From Galaxea fascicularis (taxonomy: Eukaryota; Cnidaria; Anthozoa; Scleractinia; Euphylliidae), in the NCBI GenBank assembly GCA_948470475.1, contig OX419342.1, positions 1,376,201-1,440,200 on the forward strand: DNA of 64,000 bases. Reading direction: 5' to 3'. The position numbers and the translations under genes were made by a program. Under the pieces are notes generated by a model. The model worked only from the letters and a program-made list of their open reading frames with translations. It searched no databases and was not told the DNA's origin. The number at the start of each line of letters is the position of its first letter. Within the stretch, counting starts at the first letter, position 1. Of the stretch, positions 15,736 to 26,682 are shown in pieces.

Positions 15736-18700
15736 ATGAGAAGACCAGGGCACCGTGCCGACAGTTTGTGGTCGTGGTTCATCACTGTTTGTGCTTCTCT
15801 CACTATGGCATTGGGGTTTGGGCTTTGTTTTAGCTTTGGAGTTCTGTTGGCAGATTTGATGGCTGAATTCAAGGAAGGCAGACAAAAAACCGGTGAGTAA
15901 CCACCAACGCGACAACACTCTTAAACAGGAGGAGCAAAGCAAAGGAAAACACAAACAGGGCGGATATTTACTTAACTCAACCCGTTAATCTCATGATATG
16001 CAACCTCACATGTAACTAACAACGCCATCAGATGGAAGAGTACAAACACGGCTTGGCAAGTACACCTCTCGCTATTCCGTTACGACAAAATACATTAGCC
16101 GTATTTGTTTTGGAAGACGAATTATTCGTCAGTTCAAGATAGTCAAGATAAATACGGAGTCGCATAAAACAGCAGTAGACGAAAAAAAGTATTTCTTTTG
16201 AAGACAGAGATGGAGTCAGAGCTCACCAAGTCTCCATAAATATCTAAAGAACAAAACATGCAGATATGATCGTTAATGGCGGTCAGGAAACAGAATAACA
16301 TTACTAAAATAAAAAAGAAACACTCAAGCCGGTCTTCTCACCTTCCTCCATTTCCACGTGTTTGTTGACCTTCTAAAATTAGAGATGGTCCACGGCCCGG
16401 GGATCCTTGTTTTGTATACGTCTCTTAATGCGTCTCAGACGAATTATTTATCTGCCGAGACAAATACGGCCAAATAACTTATTACCTTGTTATAACTTGT
16501 TGTGTTAGGGGAGGGATAGGTGCGTAGTTGTCCAGATATTGACTTTGCCCGAGCTCTGTGATTCGTAATATCTTGCGTCGTTCTTGTGCTTTTACGTATT
16601 TCGATGCTTTTGTCAGTGCAGACGAGCTGAATATAAGCATAAACGATTGATAGGGCAGATAGGCAACCACTTTATTTCAGATCTTTCTAGGGAAACAACA
16701 TGGCGGACATTAATGCTGGATGAAAAGGCAGTGTTATCTACCAGAAATTCTGGCATGCTTTGTAATTAAGCTTTTTTTTTTTTCCTTTCAGTTTGGGTCG
16801 GATCACTCACAATTGCCTTGATATATTTTCTTTGTCCATTGGGATCAGTTCTTTGTCAAAAGATTGGATGTCGCTTTACTGCCATAATTGGTGGTCTGAC
16901 ATGCGCCGTAAGTTTGCTATTGTCCTCGTTCTCACGCAGCCTCGAGTTGATGTTTTTCATCTTCAGTTTTCTCTACGCTCTCGGTGGGACCTTGATTTTT
17001 ATGGCTGCCATTCTTATTACCGCGAAAAACTTCCTCAAATGGCGAACTCTTGCAGTGGGGATAGTTGGAGTCGGGGAGAGCTTTGGTGGCCTTCTTTTTG
17101 GTCCTTTCACGCAGTTTTTGTTGGATGTGGTCGGTTGGAGGGGTGCATACAGGATTACCAGTGCAATGCTCTGTCTAGTTTGTGTCCTTGGAGTTTCATT
17201 CAGTGAACCAACAGCTGGGGAAAATGAGGAGTCGAGTCAGAAACTTGCACTAAAATCTTCTCCCGCTCAGGAGGACCTTACTACAAAAAACGTTGAGAAA
17301 TACGAAGAAAGCGTACTCGGTTTTACCAGCGACGAGCCCCTTAACTCTTCCTCTATGGTCAACGGTATGAAAGGGGATAGCAAAAGTTGCGGTGATTGTG
17401 ATTACGGCGATTCGATTGTTATGAACTTGGAGAAATCTTTATCACAAAAGAGAAATCTTTTCACAAAAGGAGCTAGTCACACGGATGTTAAAGAAGCTGG
17501 CTCCAGGAGTGTTAAAGAAGCTAGCTCCAGGGATGCTAAAGAGACAACTAAGGGGGAAACAAGCAAGCTTCTGGACTTCTCAGTCCTTAAGCACACTCGT
17601 TTTGCCATCATATTGATTAGTCTCTCATTCACGTGCTTTGGGCATTTTACCCCATCACTTCATTTGGTGAGTTATTTAATTTATGAAATATATATGGCTT
17701 GTGAAAGAAATGTCCATGGGAAGTCCCGCGACGCGACGCGGTCTTCAGGCATAAAAGAAAATAAGTTTGAAAAAGGTTCGAGCCCTTGTTAATTTTCCTG
17801 TGTTCCCTCAAGTCTCTTCTCGTATTGAAAAATAGCAATTAATAATAAGTGTATGCCTTCTTTGCATCGCTAGCTAGTGACATTTATTTTCATTTGAGTT
17901 CATGATAAACATGGTTTTCTTTCCATTCCAGGTCAAACATTGTCTTGAACTTGGTATTTCGGCTGACTCAGCATCCAAGCTCTTTATTTTTATCGGGGTA
18001 GCTTCTTCAGTTGCTCGCGTTGTATCGGGCAGACTGTGTGATTTACCCTGTATAAAAACGATTTATGTTTATCAGTTCGGGGTCCTGCTGGTGGGTTTTA
18101 TGACAGTTGCGCTCCCCTGGATGAAAAACTATACAGGGATCCTTGTTTTTGCCGTTTTCTATGGAGTTGGAGATGGAATGTTTGTTACGACCACGAACTC
18201 ACTTCTTATGTTTACTTTGGATGAGAAGGATAGAGCTGCTGCGGTAGGACTGGGGTCTAGTCTACTATCGATAGGGATTGCGGGAGGACCTCCTTTGGCA
18301 GGTAAGCATTGCTGATGTCACCAGTTTCCTGTGCGATAATTCCGATATCGATAACGATGAAGATGATGCCGATAGTGAACATTTATAATGCACCAATTTC
18401 ATATGAAAATGAGCAAACGCGCTTTGCAGTTAAAATACCATCTCAAAGAAGTGAATTTCAAGAATCTGATGGCAGCAAAAAAGTGGGCGGCATATAACAG
18501 ACGGTTAAATGAACAGAGCATTTCACTTTACGCTTGTTATTTCACTTTTAGTCGATACACTTTTTGGTGTTCTTGGAAACATAAAAATATAAAATGACCG
18601 ATTAGCAACTTTACAGCTACGGTCCTTTACGAGGATGAAATCTCAACTTAAACACCATAATAAAACGAGTTTTCTGGATACCGCGGACACATCAGTCAAG

Positions 18701-19447
18701 ATGGACTCCTGCTTGAATGATGCCGAAATTTCAATTTCAGTTTAGTCAAAGTCCATTTTAAAATGTACAAAGGGGGGTAGTTTCTAAAGAAAGTGTCGTG
18801 CTGCGTCGATGGGGGAGTTGCACACAAAAATGGTTGTTGATACTGGAAATTGACCAACCGTATAGGGAAAGCTGACGTTTCGAGCGTTAGTCCTTCGTCA
18901 GAGCGAATCGAGGAATTATGGGTTGTGTGTAGTTTATATAGTGGGGGAGGCAGTGCTGTCGTTCTCTTATACCTGCTAAAAGAAGCGGTTTTCAATGGAG
19001 CATCTAAAATAAATTGGTTTTGCATTGGTTTTGCATTGCTTCGCTCTGTGATTGGCCAGCAAAACTCGCGCCACTTTTACAACCAATGAAAACTGAAACC
19101 AATCGCGACTTGCACGCGCGCATTTTCCCGCGCTTTTCAGTGGTTACATGCAATTGCTTCCAGTTCTGATTGGCTCATTGCACTTTTTCGGTCTGTTGTG
19201 ATTGGTTGAAGTTATTGCTTTGGTTTTGGTTTTACAACACTCCATTGAAAACTGCAATAAACGAAAGGCAAATATGCTTTGTGATTTCAAATTCGCAGGG
19301 TTCTTGGCTGACAGGTTCGATGGTTACATGTGGTCTTTCACATTTGCTGGAATTCTGTTGCTGTGTGCGGGGATTGTTCCTGTCTTTCTTCTCTGTCTGA
19401 AAAAGGATCATAAACGAAGACAAATCAAGGAACCTCAACAAGTATAG
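15736..19447 (+). CDS. SLC16/monocarboxylate-transporter-like MFS protein, copy A
   Basis: A 12-helix major facilitator of the MCT (SLC16) type, likely moving a small organic acid or related solute across the plasma membrane; the substrate cannot be told. Exons 15736-15892, 16792-17666, 17932-18301, 19299-19447 total 1551 nt, giving 516 aa, with phases 1, 0, 1. The ATG at 15736 is the only Met in frame before the first helix. It has RADSLWSWF before helix 1, ITAKNF and FLLDVVGWRGAYRI in the N-half, and GRLCD, GIAGGPPLAGFLADR in the C-half, as in MCT relatives. A hydrophilic loop of about 120 residues between helices 6 and 7 (about residues 197-318) contains short repeats (KEAGSRSVKEASSRDAKE). 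It is a tandem paralogue of 26683-29852 with identical exon structure. Confidence 0.9.
16483..16546. repeat. Half copy of the TGGGGAGGGGTGGGTGCGTAG foldback family
   Basis: TAACTTGTTGTGTTAGGGGA followed by GTGCGTAGTTG and CCAGATATTGAC matches one arm of the elements at 51225-51440. It lies in intron 1 of transporter A. Confidence 0.6.
18871..18906 (-). ncRNA. Hammerhead-ribozyme-like motif, Penelope-element type
   Basis: Read on the minus strand, the words CTGACGA, then a short hairpin (GGAC-TAAC-GCTC), then CGAAACGTC fall in the order of a hammerhead catalytic core. Hammerhead motifs of this style are known in the terminal repeats of Penelope-like retroelements. The hairpin has one A-C mismatch, so activity may be lost. 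It lies in intron 3 of transporter A and no Penelope ORF is visible near it. Confidence 0.5.
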
Positions 19448-19835
19448 AGAACAACCAGCGCAATGGCTATGAGGCGCGCGGCAAACTTGAACTCGCTTGC
19501 TCGTTTATACATTCCGCGCTTGCTGATAGCCAGCTTATAACAGAGGTATTTTCACGGTTTACGACGGGGAAAATGTGGTCTCAAAAAAGAATATTGGAGC
19601 CTTAAAAGAGATTTATAAACTACGTATCTGCATTGCAGTTTTTTGACAAATTAAAGTTTAATTTATACCTCGGTAAAACGCGATGTGGCGCTGCTTCAAA
19701 TCAATCTTATACCCAGAGTCGTCGTTCCTCATATCCAGCGGTCGTTACTACGATTGCATCGGACTTCCAGAAGGTGAAGTGGGCAGGTTTAAGGCTGTGT
19801 TGGACTTTCGTTTTACTTATGGTGATATGAATTGA

Positions 19836-19975
19836 AATGAAGAACGATCCTCGCAGTTTTGAACGCAACGTAAGCCCGAAAAAAAGATTCAGGGCTTAAA
19901 CGGGGTTTGAATCCGTGACCTCGCGATACCGGTGCGATGCTAAGTTAAGAAGCCACTGACGGGGGAGGAGGGGAC
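19836..19975 (-). mobile_element. tRNA-derived SINE, copy 1
   Basis: On the minus strand a degraded tRNA head (anticodon arm ATCGCACCGGTATCGCGAGG, then TCACGGATTCAAACCCCG as T arm/B box) is followed by a tail ending in AAAACTGCGAGGATCGTTCT. It shares head and tail with 24590-24757, so it is one family. The D arm is damaged. Confidence 0.8.
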
Positions 19976-20480
19976 GCACTCGGGTATGTTTAGGGTGGGT
20001 ATGTGCCGCTCAGATCTCGAAATTTGGACCAAATTTTAGAAAGAATTTGCCCTCAAAATGGTACCTCGTTCTAGAAACAGGTCAATTTTTAATACCCCGT
20101 CTAGAAATACAGTAAATTTTATTACACGTTAATTCATTGTACAGTAACCTGGTTCCTGTGCTGCAGGCAACACATTTTGAACATTTGAATTATTATACCC
20201 CCTTCGAAGAAACGAATCTACAATGGATACCTCGATCTAGATCCCATTGGGCGGTACATACTCGTATAGGTACTTTGGGGGAGTACCCCCCGGGCCCACA
20301 CGTTCTTCGTCTCGTCTCTTCACCTCCCGGAACGTTGCTCCTGAAAGAAACCTTTGGGTCAGGAGAGGGGCAGTCGTGATGAGACGAAGAACAACTGCAT
20401 GGGAGACCACAGGTAGCCCAAGTTCTAAGGTCTGTGTTGACCTTTGCAATGTAAACATCAGCGTAATGGTGAAATTATAA
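19976..20480. repeat. Dispersed repeat with GGTATGTGCCGCTC-like ends
   Basis: Begins GGGTATGTGCCGCTCAGATC and continues with CTCGTTCTAGAAACAGG-like segments. It contains an inverted, diverged end near 20215-20290 (GATCTAGATCCCATTGGGCG, then GTACATACTCGTATAGG). No coding potential. Family unknown to me. Confidence 0.4.
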
Positions 20481-21589
20481 GGCTTTGTATGCGGGAATCA
20501 CGGACAAATTTGTGATTTTCTTTTGGTTCCTCTTTGGAGCTGTGAACTTTCTAAAAATGACACTGTTACTATCGAGGTCTGTCACGAACCATGTAATACA
20601 CTTGCGTTACGCACGTAATTTTATTGTTTAATTAAGTTAATTATCGCTATCTTTCGCAACTCCGTAACCCAATCCTTTTCATAACCTTTGGATGGATCTT
20701 AGGGAGTTTTTCAGGAGACACCCGCTCGACACTTAAGGAGAAATTTAGGAGTTGGAGAAATCTTTTTTGTCTTTCGCACAGCCAGCAGGAATTATAACGT
20801 AAGTTAACTTGAGCTCATCTTTTGTCGCTCATATTTCGTTCGTTGATAGATTCGTATAGATTCCCCTGTTTGTAGCTATTTCGTTGCGTAACGCGTAATT
20901 TTGTAATTTTGTAGTTTTCACCGCATGCTTCAGTGGAATAAATCAGTTGTTGAAATCAGATCTGAAGTGTGTGGTTGAACTCGGCAAACTCCGGATCAAT
21001 ACTTCCCGCAAGGACTTGGTTCGGGAACGCGACAAGCTCTTTCACGGTTCTGTTGCAGGAAATCTTGACCGAGAATGGCATCGTAGGCAAGGTTCTACAT
21101 TACATGAAAATCACATAAAAATTCTCGTTCTTTCAGCTTAATGGGTAACGTGATCTTTCCTAGCGATGGGACCGTTTCTCCATTGACGGTCTGAATAGTA
21201 GGTAGCAATCCATCGGTCATCTTAGGTAAGGACTGGCTATAAGTCGTCTTGAGAAATTGCTCGTCTATTGTGGAAAAAGATGCACCAGTATCCACGAGTA
21301 ACTGAACCACTTGTCCTGCAATTTTACCAGCTGTAGTCAAATTACTGGAAGAGAGATTTGCGTCTGCGTGAGTTTCTTGTTGCCCTTCCTTCTGTAGAGT
21401 TATTGTCGTCCTAGGATCTACTTTTGCTCTTTCCACTGTCAGCGCTCTCTTGGAGTTTCAGTTTTCTCGTTAGCAGTAGTTTTAGACTGGTCAGCGAAAT
21501 TCAGAGGTGGGCCGTCCTGAGAGTTATTCACAGCTTGAGAATTCACGATCTGAGGGGCTGGCTTGGGTTGAGCAGCCTGGTAGACTGGC

Positions 21590-21635
<46 letters not shown>

Positions 21636-21817
21636 TAATAATATATTTTTTAGAATAATACAACCACTTTATTTTAGAATCAATAACAGTATAATAATAT
21701 AATATAATTAAAAAAACAATCTAAATTTACAATTATTGATCCACTAAGAATAGTAAACAGACTAAATGTACAAAAGTAGGCTTTTGTACAAAAATAGTAC
21801 CAAAGCTTTCTTAAATA

Positions 21818-21859
<42 letters not shown>

Positions 21860-21860
21860 C
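21590..21860. repeat. Two (TAA)n/(AAT)n microsatellites
   Basis: TAA repeats at about 21591-21632 and AAT repeats at about 21821-21858 flank a short AT-rich segment. They are next to a LINE 3' fragment, where such repeats commonly mark the retroelement tail. Poly-Asn/poly-Ile frames over them are not genes. Confidence 0.85.
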
Positions 21861-22120
21861 TAAGAACGACCCTAGCTGTAGACTGTGCAAGAAAAACGAA
21901 GAGACCGTAAATCATTTGCTTAGTGAGTGCCCGGGTGAAATTAGCTCAGATAGAGTACAAGCGCCGACATGATAACGTGGCCAAAGGGATCCATTGGGAC
22001 CTGTGCAAGCATTACGGAGTAGAATGTGGTGGAGGATATCGACCCGAACGAAGAACAGTTATCCGACCCCGATCCTGGATGGCCTGGGGAAGAGAGTCTA
22101 TACAGATTTCCGGTTTGTAG
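21860..22120 (+). pseudogene. LINE ORF2 C-terminal fragment (CCHC-type tail)
   Basis: Plus-strand peptides CRLCKKNEETVNHLLSECP and, after a frameshift near 21930, KLAQIEYKRRHDNVAKGIHW resemble the C-terminal zinc-finger region of non-LTR retrotransposon polyproteins. It is a short dead fragment inserted into the gag-protease pseudogene. Confidence 0.7.
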
Positions 22121-22154
22121 AGTGTCGTTACTTCCGGTTGAGCGGCGATGACCT

Positions 22155-22362
22155 GGGGCCCGTTTCTCGAAACTCCCGAAACTTTTCGGGTGTATTTCGG
22201 GTGCTATAATTTTCTCGTATCTTCCAGGCATGAAATTTTGCAAAAAATTTGCCCTCTCGTATCTTGAAATCACAGTAATAGACCGGCTTTTTAGAATAAG
22301 CGGATCGTAGTGTTTGAAACGGCTTTTCGAAAAGTTTACGGGACTTTCGAGAAACGGGCCCC
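22155..22362. mobile_element. Foldback element, GGGCCCGTTTCTCGAAA family, copy 2
   Basis: TIRs GGGGCCCGTTTCTCGAAA(C/G)TC bound 208 bp. The interior matches 5112-5339. Inserted into the retroelement remnant. Confidence 0.85.
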
Positions 22363-23044
22363 TAGTCATAAGTGAAACTCTGGTTGTCATGCCTGGCGAA
22401 TAGGTAGGCCTTTGAGCTTGCTGATAAGGTTGAGAATTGTGGAGGCGAATTGTGACGATCTGGGCAACTGGTTTGGAAATGTCCTGGACGCCCACAGTTA
22501 AAACACAATAGTCGGCCATCGCGTGTTCTTTCTCTTGGTGGTTCGCTTCGTGAGTTCTGATTTCGCTTAGTCTCGCGTCCTAATGTTTGAATCAACTCTA
22601 TTGGTTGTCGTACTTTGGCACGCAATTCATCCACTATACCAGGACTCTCGTTGTATCTGTTGTGGGGATTAGCTACCACGGCGATATTTGGCGTGATCTT
22701 CTCAAGCAAATTTCAGGAAACGATTTCGAGGATTGTGTTTAGTTCTGGGCCATTAGAGCGTTTAAAATTGTCTCCAAGGGTTCATTGTCACCAGAATCTC
22801 CAGTTCGCTGGGAAATTGAGTTAAAGGTTAGGGCCAATTCTTCAGCCTTGAGGAGCGTTTCAGGCCTTCGTCCTAATACTTTGATCTTGATAGACGGTCT
22901 CAAACCCTCAGTAAAGTAAGTTACTTTTTCAGGTTCGGAGCAGTCTGGGCCACTAAACAGTTCGTGCATGATGTTCATGTTATCAGCTTAAGTTTCATTT
23001 GACTCTTGTTTACGCATGATAATCCCTTCGTTCCACAGCTACCA

Positions 23045-23193
23045 TGGGTGCCAGAGGTTTTTTTCTCGTTGGGGGCGACATTTCTAATTGAGCGGCCAAG
23101 CCGCTAAAGCGAGTCGCGAAGCGGCGACCTGCACTATTCCGCGCTCTCAGGCTGACGCTCCTCGCCGCTCGTGAGCGAGAAGACCTCTGGCAT
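23045..23193. mobile_element. Foldback element (GCCAGAGGT...ACCTCTGGC) inside gag
   Basis: The ends GCCAGAGGTTTTTTTCTCG and CGAGAAGACCTCTGGC are inverted repeats. GC-rich interior with AAGCGAGTCGCGAAGCGG. It splits the gag-like frame. Confidence 0.65.
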
Positions 23194-23809
23194 CCAGGAT
23201 ATTCCATAGCAGGCAGTTCGAAGAGAAATGTTTCAGCTGGACGGCTCAAATTGTTTACCACTTGGGAAACAGCAACTGGTTCTGTGGTTCGTATTTTCTT
23301 CGATTCTAACTGGAGTTCTAATTTTTCGAACCAACGATTCATATCCATGGTATTTATCTATGCGTACTTTTCTGAAGGCTAAACGCTCGGTCAAAGTAGA
23401 GAGCAATCTTTGATGTTCTTCCAGGAGATCTCTGTCCATATCGCTATCGCTAGTTTCGCTTTCTTCGCTGGTCGTTCCTTCGCTGCTATCTTTCTGCGAA
23501 TCGTTTCAGAGGAATCACTAAATGTATTAAATCGGCGGTCGAAGTTTATAGGTGGCGGTGATGAATGAGGTTTTGGCTAATTTTTTGTTATATTTGTAGA
23601 ATGCGTTTGTTGCAAAATTCGCCGTTGTCTAAACTTTCGATGAGGTATCACAGAGTTCAAAGAATCTCTTATATTTCCTTCGTTTTCCTCAGGCTCGGAT
23701 AACTGTTCTTCGTTCGGGTCGATATCCTCGGGTTCAGTTGAATAGAAGAATAGAAGAATAGAAGAATAGAATAGAATTGTTCTTTATTTAAACACAGTAA
23801 AATCCATCT

Positions 23810-23932
23810 GGCCCCGGTTGTTCAAACGTTGGATAGCACTATCTACCGCATAAATCACTTTTCAGCGGATTAAAGTAATGGCAAAGCTAATGGCAGTATC
23901 CACTGGATCCAGCCTTTGAACAACTGAACCGG
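23810..23932. mobile_element. Foldback MITE, GGCCCCGGTTGTTCAAACG family, copy 1
   Basis: Left end GGCCCCGGTTGTTCAAACG then TTGGATAGC; right end CCAGCCTTTGAACAACTG then AACCGG. It shares ATAAATCACT and CAGCGGAT with 58778-58924 but is shortened. Confidence 0.8.
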
Positions 23933-23989
23933 AACCTGACCAATTACTAATCATGATGAAGTTTCGTCCGGTCACTTGGATTATTGAAC

Positions 23990-24240
23990 GGTTATAGAAC
24001 GAAGGTGGAACATGTTTAGTGATGAGTATATCCGTTGTGACCCAACACTTTTAGAATGAACATTTTGTTTATTATTTGTGGCTTCACGGTTTCAGAAGGA
24101 TCTAGGGATGCGCTTTGCCGTAATGATAATCTGTCTGGTTCTTTGCGAACTTTGTAGAATTCAAAGACAAAGCTATTTCAGAATACTCGGCCTCTTAACA
24201 GCGTTACTAGTACTTCGCGGTCACGCTTTTAGAAGTAATA
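23990..24240. repeat. Dispersed repeat, copy 1 (second copy 25345-25570)
   Basis: Both copies carry, in the same order, a GTTTATTATTTGTGGC/GTTATTTATGGTCTC block, GGATGCGCTTT or GCGATGCGCTTTT, and GCGTTACTA then TTCGCGGTCACGCTTTTAGA. Non-coding. Family unknown to me. Confidence 0.65.
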
Positions 24241-24393
24241 TATCAAACACAAGAGACAGTGTTTCTCGGGATATCCAAACGCCGAGAAGAGAGTTGAAAA
24301 TACGAGGCGCAGCGGAGTATTTTTGACGGAATTCGAGGCTTTTGGATGGCCAATGCTGCCAATGAAACACTGTCTCGAGTGTTTGATATATCT
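24237..24393. mobile_element. Foldback MITE (ATATATCAAACAC...GTGTTTGATATAT)
   Basis: TIRs of about 28 bp: ATATATCAAACACAAGAGAC then AGTGTTTC at the left, and its near-perfect reverse complement at the right. Interior GGATATCCAAACGCC. Non-coding. Confidence 0.8.
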
Positions 24394-24589
24394 TCCCAAT
24401 TGAAACAAAAACTAAGGAATTAACGGAGAAGTAAAATCGTCAAAATCTATGCTAACTAAGACTCCTTCACGGTTGTGATTTCCTTTGTTTTAACTTGATC
24501 GTGATGAATTGTTAATGAGTTTGAGAACGAAGGATATACATGTTTGCGAGGGATGAGTTTCTGAAATGAATGATATAAACTGTGGAAAT

Positions 24590-24699
24590 GAAATCAAATG
24601 AAGACTGGTCCTCGCAGTTATGTACGCAATAAAATGCAATTGCGTAAAGAAGCCTGAAAAAAGTTCAGTACTTCAACGGGGTTCAGTTGAATTCGTGAT

Positions 24700-24740
<41 letters not shown>

Positions 24741-24757
24741 CGCCACTGACGTTGGGA
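24590..24757 (-). mobile_element. tRNA-derived SINE, copy 2
   Basis: On the minus strand the tRNA head is well kept: GGCGTCATAGCTCAGTTGGT, then TAGAGCGTCGCACCGGTATC. The A box (TAGCTCAGTTGG) is consensus and the anticodon-like GGT lies in the loop. The tail includes ACTGCGAGGACCAGTCTTCA. Same family as 19836-19975. Confidence 0.85.
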
Positions 24758-24816
24758 GCAGGTCAATTGTAGGTTCATGTGTTCCAGTGAAAGTTTGTTT
24801 GCTCGTTTTCAGGATG

Positions 24817-24965
24817 AAGAATTCGGCTTGCACTTATTTCCATCTCTCAAACTGACATTTTGAGCCCACGGTGGAGTGAGCACCCATACCAAACCATGGT
24901 GTAACTGCCCAGCGGTATATCTTCGAAGTCAGTTTGAGAGATGGAAACAAGGGCTAGAAGAATTC
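24817..24965. mobile_element. Foldback element (TTTCCATCTCTCAAACTGAC arms)
   Basis: The 20-bp words TTTCCATCTCTCAAACTGAC (24836-24855) and its exact reverse complement (24928-24947) are part of arms of about 40 bp that extend to AAGAATTC at both ends. Confidence 0.75.
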
Positions 24966-25088
24966 TTGGTTTGCAAGTGACGTCACACACCTATCAAATG
25001 TTATCGTCCGCCATGTTGGTGTCGCACAAGCTAATTAGCATATGTAAAATAACAGAGAGATATATGTGCTTTGAAGCGTTGAACATAA

Positions 25089-25322
25089 ATGTCGCGTGAT
25101 TGTATTGAAAATACAGAAGACAATAGTCAAGTAGAACTATCATCAAAAGAGCACGATATTCCTAATTTAAGTGAGTACGCAAAGAATCTAGAAAAGAACG
25201 TGAAATCTCGATATTTGGAGAAAATATCAGTGGTAAGGATCGATCCAGCTACGCTAATCGGTGCCAATTTGGATCCAGAATGTCTACCGCCGATAGAGGC
25301 CACAGATCTCCTTTGTTACTTG
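25089..25322 (+). CDS. Possible first exon of an unidentified multi-copy protein
   Basis: An ATG at 25089 opens 78 codons (acidic, with DIPNLSEYAKNLEKNVKSRY and CLPPIEATDLLCYL) ending at a good donor, TTACTTG|GTAATG. It reads as genuine protein and resembles the N-terminal part of a repeated cnidarian protein family that I cannot name with certainty. No downstream exon is found before the next repeats, so it may be an orphan or captured exon, or a pseudogene. It lies between the two transporter genes, surrounded by mobile DNA. Confidence 0.45.
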
Positions 25323-25344
25323 GTAATGCTTTTATATCGAAGGA

Positions 25345-25570
25345 TATTCATGTTTGATAGCTTGTTTGTGGCCTCACACTTTTAGGATGAAGAATACACA
25401 TTTTCTTTGTTATTTATGGTCTCACGCTTTGAGAAGGGTCAAGCGATGCGCTTTTTCTCCAGGATAGTGGCGCTGTATATGCATACGCCGGTTTCTGGTC
25501 AACATCTTAAGAGCGTTACTATTATTTCGCGGTCACGCTTTTAGAACGAAGGATATTCGTTTGTGGCCGC
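25345..25570. repeat. Dispersed repeat, copy 2 (see 23990-24240)
   Basis: It has the same ordered blocks as the first copy, ending in TTTCGCGGTCACGCTTTTAG. Its start unit GAAGGATATTC and TTTTAGGATGAAGAATA recur just downstream (25552-25590), a partial tandem copy. Confidence 0.65.
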
Positions 25571-25772
25571 ACACTTTTAGGATGAAGAATAGGGAGCTTA
25601 GGCAACGATGACGACGGCAACGAGAACGCCACAAAACAATGGGATTAATGAGCCAAAATAATACTCTGCACGTGCGTTTTACATTTAGGTCCATTTCTTC
25701 GCCGTCCTCTGCAAAACAACAACGTGATATGACCAAATTTTAGGTTTTCTCGTGAACGTGAGCGCATGACGG

Positions 25773-25994
25773 AGGCCTTCCAAGGGGGGTAGTCTTGTCG
25801 CCTTGCCGCATCCTTTTGTGTACCTTTGTCGCCTGACCAGCGGAGGAAATTGTCGCTGTCGAAAAATGGATTGTCGTTTTCGCAAATTGTCGCTTCTTTC
25901 GTGTCAACTTCTGTCGGCTGTCGGTACTTTGGTAACAAATTGTCGCCACATTTTGACGCAATGTCGCTTGTCGCTCAAACCTCTTGGAAGGCCT
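25773..25994. mobile_element. hAT-like MITE with perfect 8-bp target duplication
   Basis: TIRs AGGCCTTCCAAG(G/A)GG at both ends, flanked by the direct repeat CATGACGG at 25765-25772 and 25995-26002. An 8-bp duplication is characteristic of hAT transposition. The 222-bp interior repeats the word TGTCGC. Non-coding. Confidence 0.9.
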
Positions 25995-26682
25995 CATGAC
26001 GGCGAGGTTTTCTAACGTTCACAGTAATTTAGGCCCTGGATAGTTTGCGTTAAACAAATTGGAATGATCGCGAAAGAGTTACAAAAACTTGTGACCTCAC
26101 GCTTAAGAAGGGTCAAGAGATGCGCGCTAAACTGTTGAAAAATTTGTAATCGCAGAGTGCTTGTGATACGAATTTGCAAGACAAAAGAGAAAAACAATGT
26201 TGCTGATTTCTGGGCAACGCGAAGCTATTGTAAAATTACTAATTCGAGCAGAGTGAAGACGAAAAATCGTTAAAATTTGCAATTTTTGTAAAATCCGTAA
26301 ACCTCCCGTGTATCCTGAATTAAGAATTTGCACAACGAAAGTGATCGTGAAAATTTGAAAGCTCGCAACTGCCGACGACTTGACGGAAACGTGAATTACT
26401 ACATGACAAAAACCGTTAAATTTGTAAAATTTGTAACTGCGTGCATTTCTGGACATAAGTGAGCTTTTAATACTCCAAGGACACGTAAATACGAATTTTC
26501 TTTCTGTTTTCATTTGAAGCGTGACAGTCTCAGCTTAAACCACCGCCCGCATGAACTAAATGCCGAAGAAAGAATAGAGGCCCCAAAAGAACAAACTCTG
26601 ACACGACGTTTCTGTTCGCAGCCCTTGTGGCTCTTTGGCCCCAAATCGCAGTTTTCCAGTAAGAAGTTTCATTTATGGCAAG

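Larger units (their letters stand above)
20950..23740 (-). pseudogene. Broken LTR-type retroelement gag-protease, interrupted by insertions
   Basis: On the minus strand from right to left there is a gag-like region (23439-22739), a zinc knuckle CFNCGRPGHFQTSC (in 22709-22362), a Pro/Gln-rich linker (21600-21436) and a retropepsin-type aspartic protease with VDTGAS (near 21300-21280), ending near 21000. The frame is disrupted by in-frame stops (one just after the protease core near 21100) and by at least three insertions: a foldback (23045-23193), another foldback (22155-22362) and a LINE fragment with TAA repeats (21590-22120). No reverse transcriptase, integrase or LTRs are seen, so it is a truncated dead copy of a Gypsy-like or related element. 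Confidence 0.75.
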
